DNA of 64,000 nucleotides. Origin: an uncultured Eubacteriales bacterium (GTDB taxonomy: Bacteria; Bacillota; Clostridia; Christensenellales; CAG-138). A program made the translations under genes and the position numbers. The notes beneath the pieces were generated by a model. That model saw only the letters and a list, made by a program, of their open reading frames with translations. It made no database searches and was not told the DNA's origin. Location of the stretch: the NCBI GenBank assembly GCA_900319345.1, contig ONNZ01000001.1, positions 66,739 to 130,738 of the forward strand, written 5' to 3'. Of the stretch, positions 59,857 to 64,000 are shown in pieces; the first letter of the stretch is position 1; each line of letters begins with the position of its first letter.

Positions 59857-60482
59857 TGGTACGAGAGATGGACTCCAACAAGACCAGCCGGGCCGCAGCC
59901 TACCGGCTGTGGATGGACGCCCCCAACCCCATGGTCACGTTCATGAAGACCCTGGACGTGACGAATTTGGTCAAACTCAGCCGTCGGCGGGGACTGAAGT
60001 TCAACATGCTGCTGGACTGGTGCATCGGCAAAGCTGCTGCGGGCATAGAGGAATTCTATACCCTGCCCGTGGGCCGCAAGCTGATGCAGTACGACACCCT
60101 GGCGGTGAACACCATCGTGAAAAATCGGGCCGGGGGCGTTAGCTCCTGCGACGTTCGGTTCCGGGAAGATCTGCAGGATTTCAACCGGGAATACCTGACC
60201 TATACCGCCCGGGCGGCCGAGACCTGTGAGGATCAGGACCTTTCCGCGGGTTGCATGGTCATCGGTACCTCCGCCATCGTGGACACGGAGCTGGACGGGG
60301 CCGTGGGCATGCACAGCGGCATCTATAACAACCCCTTTTTGATCTGGGGACGCTATCGAAAGAAGCTGTTTCGCTATCGCCTGCCCCTGTCCTTCCAGTT
60401 CCACCACACCCAGATGGACGGGGCCCAGGCGGGCCGGTTCCTGGAAGAACTGCAGAACGAAATACGTCAACTTGCCCTATAG
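59856..60482 (+). CDS. CatA-like acyltransferase, copy 1
   Basis: A 208-residue member of the chloramphenicol acetyltransferase family. The catalytic His motif is HHTQMDG near residue 187, in the HHxxxDG form; LSFQFHHTQMDGAQAGRFL matches the family end. It starts on the stop of the YjdF gene (TGATG). True chloramphenicol resistance is not implied; many Firmicutes carry CatA-like acetyltransferases of unknown substrate. Confidence 0.88.
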   Translation: MVREMDSNKTSRAAAYRLWMDAPNPMVTFMKTLDVTNLVKLSRRRGLKFNMLLDWCIGKAAAGIEEFYTLPVGRKLMQYDTLAVNTIVKNRAGGVSSCDVRFREDLQDFNREYLTYTARAAETCEDQDLSAGCMVIGTSAIVDTELDGAVGMHSGIYNNPFLIWGRYRKKLFRYRLPLSFQFHHTQMDGAQAGRFLEELQNEIRQLAL

Positions 60483-60492
60483 GAGGAAACAT

Positions 60493-60999
60493 ATGAACGT
60501 ACGGTATGAACACAAGGAAGCCCTGACCTTCATCGGCTATCACACCGAGATACGCCCCGAGGAGGGGTACGAGAAGTGCCCCCGGTTTTGGGACAGGGAA
60601 TACACCCAAAAGTACGCCCGGCTGTGGCAGACCATGACGCCGGAAACCCCGGTGGAGCGGGCCATCCTGGACAACGGCATCGGCGGGTACGCCCTGTGCG
60701 TGGATGGGGAGGAGCGCTTCACCTATTGGATCGCCGGCCTTTACCGGGGCGGCGACGTGCCGGAGGGGCTGGAGCTCCATACCTTCCCCGCCGGTGAATG
60801 GGCCGTGTTCACAGCGAAGGGCCCCATTCCGGAGACATTGCAGGCTCTGAACACCGCCCTCTGGCAGGAGTGGTTTCCCACGGAGGGTCAGCGTCTGCAC
60901 GCCGACGGCAGGGCCACGGTGGAGGTCTATGCCCCCATGGACCCCCGGTCGCCGGACTACGAAAGCGGCATCTGGATGCCCATATACAGGGAGGGATGA
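60493..60999 (+). CDS. GyrI-like effector-binding domain protein, AraC-E type
   Basis: A 168-residue stand-alone GyrI/AraC effector-binding domain (VRYEHKEALTFIGYHTEI at the start, FPAGEWAVFTAKGPIPETLQALNTALWQEWFP, ATVEVYAP near the end). These domains bind hydrophobic drugs and sometimes inactivate them by hydrolysis. AGGAGGAAA precedes the ATG, 10 bases after the CatA-like gene. Confidence 0.88.
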   Translation: MNVRYEHKEALTFIGYHTEIRPEEGYEKCPRFWDREYTQKYARLWQTMTPETPVERAILDNGIGGYALCVDGEERFTYWIAGLYRGGDVPEGLELHTFPAGEWAVFTAKGPIPETLQALNTALWQEWFPTEGQRLHADGRATVEVYAPMDPRSPDYESGIWMPIYREG

Positions 61000-61001
61000 T
61001 C

Positions 61002-61649
61002 ATGGCCTTCGATTTCAAGAAGGAGTATAAGGAGTTTTATCTGCCTAAGGAACGGCCTGAGATCGTGACCGTGCCCCGGGCCAACTACGCGGCCGTCCGG
61101 GGCCAGGGCGACCCTAACGCGCCGGACGGCGCCTATCAGCGGGCCATCGCCGTCCTGTACGCCGTGGCCTACACCATCAAGATGAGCAAGAAGGGGGACC
61201 ATCGGATCGACGGGTACTACGACTTCGTGGTGCCGCCCCTGGAGGGCTTTTGGTGGCAGGAGGGCGTGGACGGCGTGGACTACGGCAACAAAGCCGGTTT
61301 CCAGTGGTACGCCGTGATCCGGCTGCCGGACTTCGTCACCGGGGCGGATTTCGCCTGGGCCGTGGCGGAAGCCGGCCGCAAGAAGCGCCTGGACTGTTCC
61401 GGCGCGGCGTTCCTCACCGTGGACGAGGGCCTTTGCGTCCAGATCCTTCATGTGGGTCCCTTCGACGACGAGCCCCGGTCCGTGGCGCTGATGGACGAGC
61501 ATATCCGGCAGCAGGGCTACGAGAACGACTTTTCGGCCACTCGGCTGCACCACGAGATCTACCTGTCCGACGCCCGGAAGGCGGCGCCGGAAAAGTGGCG
61601 GACCGTGATCCGCCACCCCATCCGAAAGAGCGAGAGGAGGCACCCATGA
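61002..61649 (+). CDS. GyrI-like small-molecule-binding protein, longer type
   Basis: A 215-residue GyrI-like protein of the group that begins FDFKKEYKEFYLPKERPEIVTVP and contains NYAAVRGQGDPN, AYTIKMSKK and a C-terminal LHHEIYLSDARKAAPEKWRTVIRHPI. Related to proteins that bind and hydrolyse cyclopropanoid cyclohexadienone drugs. The ATG at 61002 has AGGGAGGG at 6 bases; the ATG at 60996 would be too close to it. Second GyrI-like gene in a row, with different length and sequence, so not a recent tandem copy. Confidence 0.88.
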   Translation: MAFDFKKEYKEFYLPKERPEIVTVPRANYAAVRGQGDPNAPDGAYQRAIAVLYAVAYTIKMSKKGDHRIDGYYDFVVPPLEGFWWQEGVDGVDYGNKAGFQWYAVIRLPDFVTGADFAWAVAEAGRKKRLDCSGAAFLTVDEGLCVQILHVGPFDDEPRSVALMDEHIRQQGYENDFSATRLHHEIYLSDARKAAPEKWRTVIRHPIRKSERRHP

Positions 61650-61999
61650 AGAAATGGTTCGACGAGGAGTATGAGTTCACCGTGGAGGTCACGGGCTTTC
61701 TGCGGGGGGACCATACGGAGCGCTACTGCCGCAACGGGGAGGAGGTGGGCGACACCTACACCTGCACCTACGGCTGCCCGGTGAACCGGGACGGGTACGG
61801 CATCTGCTCCAAGACCATGATGATGCTCTACCCCCTCATGGAGGCCGTGCGCAGCGGCGGCGACCTCGAAAACGTAGGGGGCGACGGGCGGTATTCGAAG
61901 ACCATCGTCTGCCCGGACGGGTGCGTGATCTTCCGCCTCACCGCCAAGCCCCTGGGCAACCCCAACTTCCACAGGGGCGGATTCTGGAAGGAGCCATAG
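61646..61999 (+). CDS. TIGR04076-type small protein
   Basis: A 117-residue cytosolic protein with five cysteines (YCRNGEEVGDTYTCTYGCPVN, GICSKTM, IVCPDGC), matching the TIGR04076 family of small Clostridial proteins with no known function. The Cys spacing suggests a metal or redox site. Overlaps the GyrI-like gene by 4 bases. Confidence 0.8.
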   Translation: MKKWFDEEYEFTVEVTGFLRGDHTERYCRNGEEVGDTYTCTYGCPVNRDGYGICSKTMMMLYPLMEAVRSGGDLENVGGDGRYSKTIVCPDGCVIFRLTAKPLGNPNFHRGGFWKEP

Positions 62000-62000
62000 G

Positions 62001-62546
62001 ATGGAATACCGAGAGACTATCGTTTTGAAGGACGGGCGGGCCTGCGTCATTCGCCAGGGCACCGCCGCCGATGGGGAGGGCGTGCTCCGCAACTTCGTGC
62101 TGAACCACGCCCAGACAGACTTCCTCACCACCTACCCGGATGAGATCGGCTTCACCGTGGAGCAGGAGGCAAAGTACCTGCAAAACAAGGCCGACAGCCC
62201 CGACGAGGTGGAGCTGGTGGCGGAGGTGGCGGGCACCATCGTGGGCCAGGCGGGCATCCGGGTCCTGGGCCGGGCGGACAAGGTGAAGCACCGGGCCACC
62301 TTCGGCATCAGCATCGACCGGGACTTCTGGCATCTGGGCATAGGCCGGGCGTTGACGAAGGCCTGCATCCAGCTCGCGAAGCAGGCGGGGTATCTGCAGC
62401 TGGAGCTGGAGGCGGTAGCGGACAACGAAAAGGCCTTGGCCCTCTACGAAAGCGAGGGCTTCGTGGAGTACGGCCGGAACCCCAAGGGCTTCCGGTCCCG
62501 GTTCACGGGCTGGCAGGCCCTGGTGCTCATGCGCCGGGAGCTGTGA
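62001..62546 (+). CDS. GNAT-family N-acetyltransferase
   Basis: A 181-residue acetyltransferase. The acetyl-CoA loop region reads SIDRDFWHLGIGRALTKACIQLAKQAGY, and the later strand ELEAVADNEKALALYESEGFVEYGR is characteristic of RimJ/RimL-type GNATs. Substrate unknown; GNATs with such context can modify toxins or antibiotics. One base after the preceding stop. Confidence 0.9.
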   Translation: MEYRETIVLKDGRACVIRQGTAADGEGVLRNFVLNHAQTDFLTTYPDEIGFTVEQEAKYLQNKADSPDEVELVAEVAGTIVGQAGIRVLGRADKVKHRATFGISIDRDFWHLGIGRALTKACIQLAKQAGYLQLELEAVADNEKALALYESEGFVEYGRNPKGFRSRFTGWQALVLMRREL

Positions 62547-62558
62547 AAGGAGGCAGCC

Positions 62559-63236
62559 ATGGCCTATCGCATCATCGATAAGGAAACCTACTACCGCAAG
62601 GATGTCTTTCGGCGCTTCTCGGAGGACTGCAAGTGCTCCCTGTCTATGACGGCGCGGATCGATGTGACGGACCTGGTGGCCTGGTCCAAGAGGACCGGGA
62701 CCAAGTTCTATCTCAACTTTTTGTACCTGCTGTCCCGGGTCATGAACGCCCGGGAGGACTACCGCATGGACTATTTCTATAAGACCGGGGAGCTGGTGGT
62801 CTACGACGTGATCCACCCCACCCACTACGCCTTCCACCCGGAGACGGAGACCTGCACGCCGGTCTACTCCACCTATGTGGCGGACTACGACGCCTTCTAT
62901 GCGGGCGCGGCGGCGGACCTTGCCCGGGCCAAGGCGGACCCGGTCTACATCCCGGAGGCCACCCAGCTGCCCAACCGGTTCGACGCCTCCTACATCCCCT
63001 GGCTCTCCTACGACGCCCTCCACCTCGAATTGCCGGACGGGTACCTGTACTTCGCCCCCATCGTCAACTGGGGGGCCTATCGGGAGGAAGGGGGCCGGCT
63101 CAAGATGCCCGTGACCGTCCGCATGAACCACGCCGTGGCGGACGGGTATCTGGTGGCCCAGGTGTTCCGCCTGCTGGAACAGGAGATGGAAGCCTTTTTG
63201 CGGGACCGCGCAGGGGAGAACGGGCCATGCACATGA
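62559..63236 (+). CDS. CatA-like acyltransferase, copy 2
   Basis: A 225-residue CAT-family acetyltransferase. Motifs: DVFRRFSEDCKCSLSMTARIDVT at the start, YIPWLSYDALHLELPDGYLYFAPIVNWG in the middle and the catalytic MNHAVADGY (HxxxDG) near residue 190. It differs clearly from copy 1 in the same operon, so the two probably act on different compounds or form a mixed trimer. AAAGGAGG precedes the ATG. Confidence 0.9.
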   Translation: MAYRIIDKETYYRKDVFRRFSEDCKCSLSMTARIDVTDLVAWSKRTGTKFYLNFLYLLSRVMNAREDYRMDYFYKTGELVVYDVIHPTHYAFHPETETCTPVYSTYVADYDAFYAGAAADLARAKADPVYIPEATQLPNRFDASYIPWLSYDALHLELPDGYLYFAPIVNWGAYREEGGRLKMPVTVRMNHAVADGYLVAQVFRLLEQEMEAFLRDRAGENGPCT

Positions 63237-63769
63237 CGGTGAACGGCCGGACCTACACCGTCCTCCGTCTCCTGGGCCACGGCAAGGGCGGGTACTCCTA
63301 TCTGGCGGAAGGGCCGACGGGACCGGTGGTGGTGAAACAGATCCACCACGAGCCCTGCAGCTACTATACCTTCGGGGACAAGTTGGGTGCGGAGCTCCAT
63401 GACTACGACCGATTGAAAGCGGCGGGGATCCCCGTGCCGGAGCTGCTGGCCGTGGACCGGGAAGCCGAGCGGCTGATGAAGGCGTACATCGAGGGCCCCA
63501 CCGTCCTGGAGCTGGTCCGGGACGGGACGGACGTGACGCCCTATCTCGACCAGGTACGGGCCATGGCGGCCCGGGCCCGGGCGGTCGGGCTGAACATCGA
63601 CTACTTCCCCACCAACTTCGTGGTGGAGGACGGGCGGCTCTGGTACATCGACTACGAGTGCAACGGGTACATGGACCGGTGGAACTTTGAGAACTGGGGC
63701 GTCCGCTACTGGTCCCGGACGCCGGAATTGGAAGCGTATCTATCGCAGCAGGAGGGAGGCAACGTATGA
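63227..63769 (+). CDS. Small protein-kinase-like / phosphotransferase-fold protein
   Basis: A 180-residue protein that looks like a minimal kinase fold: glycine loop LGHGKGGYSYL (16-26), ATP-anchoring Lys37 in VVVKQI, Glu56, hinge-like YIEGPTVLEL (87-96), then LNIDYFPTNFVV with Asp125 and Asn130 in catalytic-loop spacing, and IDYECN with Asp142 in the DFG place. Much shorter than aminoglycoside phosphotransferases (about 260). It could phosphorylate a drug or protein, or be a pseudokinase. GGGGAG precedes the ATG; overlaps the CatA-like gene. Confidence 0.75.
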   Translation: MHMTVNGRTYTVLRLLGHGKGGYSYLAEGPTGPVVVKQIHHEPCSYYTFGDKLGAELHDYDRLKAAGIPVPELLAVDREAERLMKAYIEGPTVLELVRDGTDVTPYLDQVRAMAARARAVGLNIDYFPTNFVVEDGRLWYIDYECNGYMDRWNFENWGVRYWSRTPELEAYLSQQEGGNV

Positions 63770-64000
63770 GACTGGACGGCATGGGGCTGCTGGTGAAGGA
63801 CATGGGGACCATGATCCGATTCTATCGGGACGTGCTGGGCTTCGAGATACGGGAGGACGAGGATGCGAAAAACGTCTACCTGGTCAAGGACGGCACCCTG
63901 TTTTTGCTCTACGGACGGGCCGATTTCGAGAAGATGACCCACCGAAAGTACGAGTACCTCACCGGCGTCAACGGCCACTTCGAGATCGCCCTCTACGTGG
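63766..64000 (+). CDS. VOC-family (glyoxalase/bleomycin-resistance fold) protein, 3' end outside window
   Basis: First 78 codons of a vicinal-oxygen-chelate protein: GLLVKDMGTMIRFYRDVLGFEI, then a strand-turn KNVYLVKDGTLFLLYGR and HFEIALYV, which holds the metal-site type Glu/His positions. VOC proteins include glyoxalase I and drug-binding resistance proteins. ATGA overlap with the kinase-like gene, so the operon continues past the right edge. Confidence 0.88.
   Translation, partial: MRLDGMGLLVKDMGTMIRFYRDVLGFEIREDEDAKNVYLVKDGTLFLLYGRADFEKMTHRKYEYLTGVNGHFEIALYV

Overview
The window looks like a chromosomal segment of a GC-rich member of the Bacillota, most likely a gut-type Clostridia. The evidence is two T-box leaders, strong Shine-Dalgarno sites, lipoprotein-anchored sugar uptake, a GlgC/GlgD pair, a PadR-HAAS-DUF4097 operon, a Bce-type peptide-sensing module and the Firmicutes order yybS-gdpP-rplI-dnaB. 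No plasmid, phage structural gene, IS element, tRNA or rRNA was recognised. The first gene and the far right gene run off the ends.

Layout. 1-6049 (minus): end of a surface-glycan cluster in which a LoaP-like NusG paralogue is followed by its own terminator, a perfect-consensus promoter, a long structured leader, and genes for a sugar 4,6-dehydratase, a sugar aminotransferase, a phosphoglycosyl transferase and a PLP decarboxylase. 6306-9869: galE, nadE, an NlpC/P60-SH3 protein, and a Gx/NusG-II pair. 9926-12833: a Met-specific T-box and metNIQ. 12967-21786: a beta-repeat surface protein, MscS channel, GH53 galactanase lipoprotein, VanZ-like protein and the PadR operon. 21961-31199: a starch/maltodextrin locus with a binding protein that carries three appended modules, two permeases, a multi-use ATPase and a divergent GH13 lipoprotein. 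31359-35337: a lipoprotein, a ModE-like regulator, an SdpI-like protein, and thrS with a Thr-specific T-box. 35650-40330: yybS-like, gdpP, rplI, dnaB. 40343-44589: response regulator, kinase, ABC ATPase and FtsX-type permease. 44696-48843: an adenylate-forming enzyme, a D-aminoacylase-like amidohydrolase and an M20 peptidase. 49018-50169: a degenerate LytM protein. 50322-57077: glgB-glgC-glgD-glgA-pfkA. 57357-58754: a GT4 glycosyltransferase. 58838-64000: a TetR gene followed by nine tightly packed small genes that read as a xenobiotic-response or detoxification operon.

Two themes link the parts. The first is alpha-glucan economy: external starch is cut and imported at 21961-31199, and internal glycogen is made at 50322-57077, whose last gene enters glycolysis. 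The second is envelope and drug response: glycan cluster, surface repeat protein, PadR operon, Bce module and TetR operon. Between genes the window carries two repeat families: a composite three-hairpin element (seven copies, mostly between convergent genes) and strings of short GC-rich hairpins. Promoters are unusually easy to read (TTGxxx, mostly N17, TATACT-like). Five of them place the -10 box only 6 to 9 bases before an ATG without a ribosome-binding site, which suggests leaderless mRNAs.
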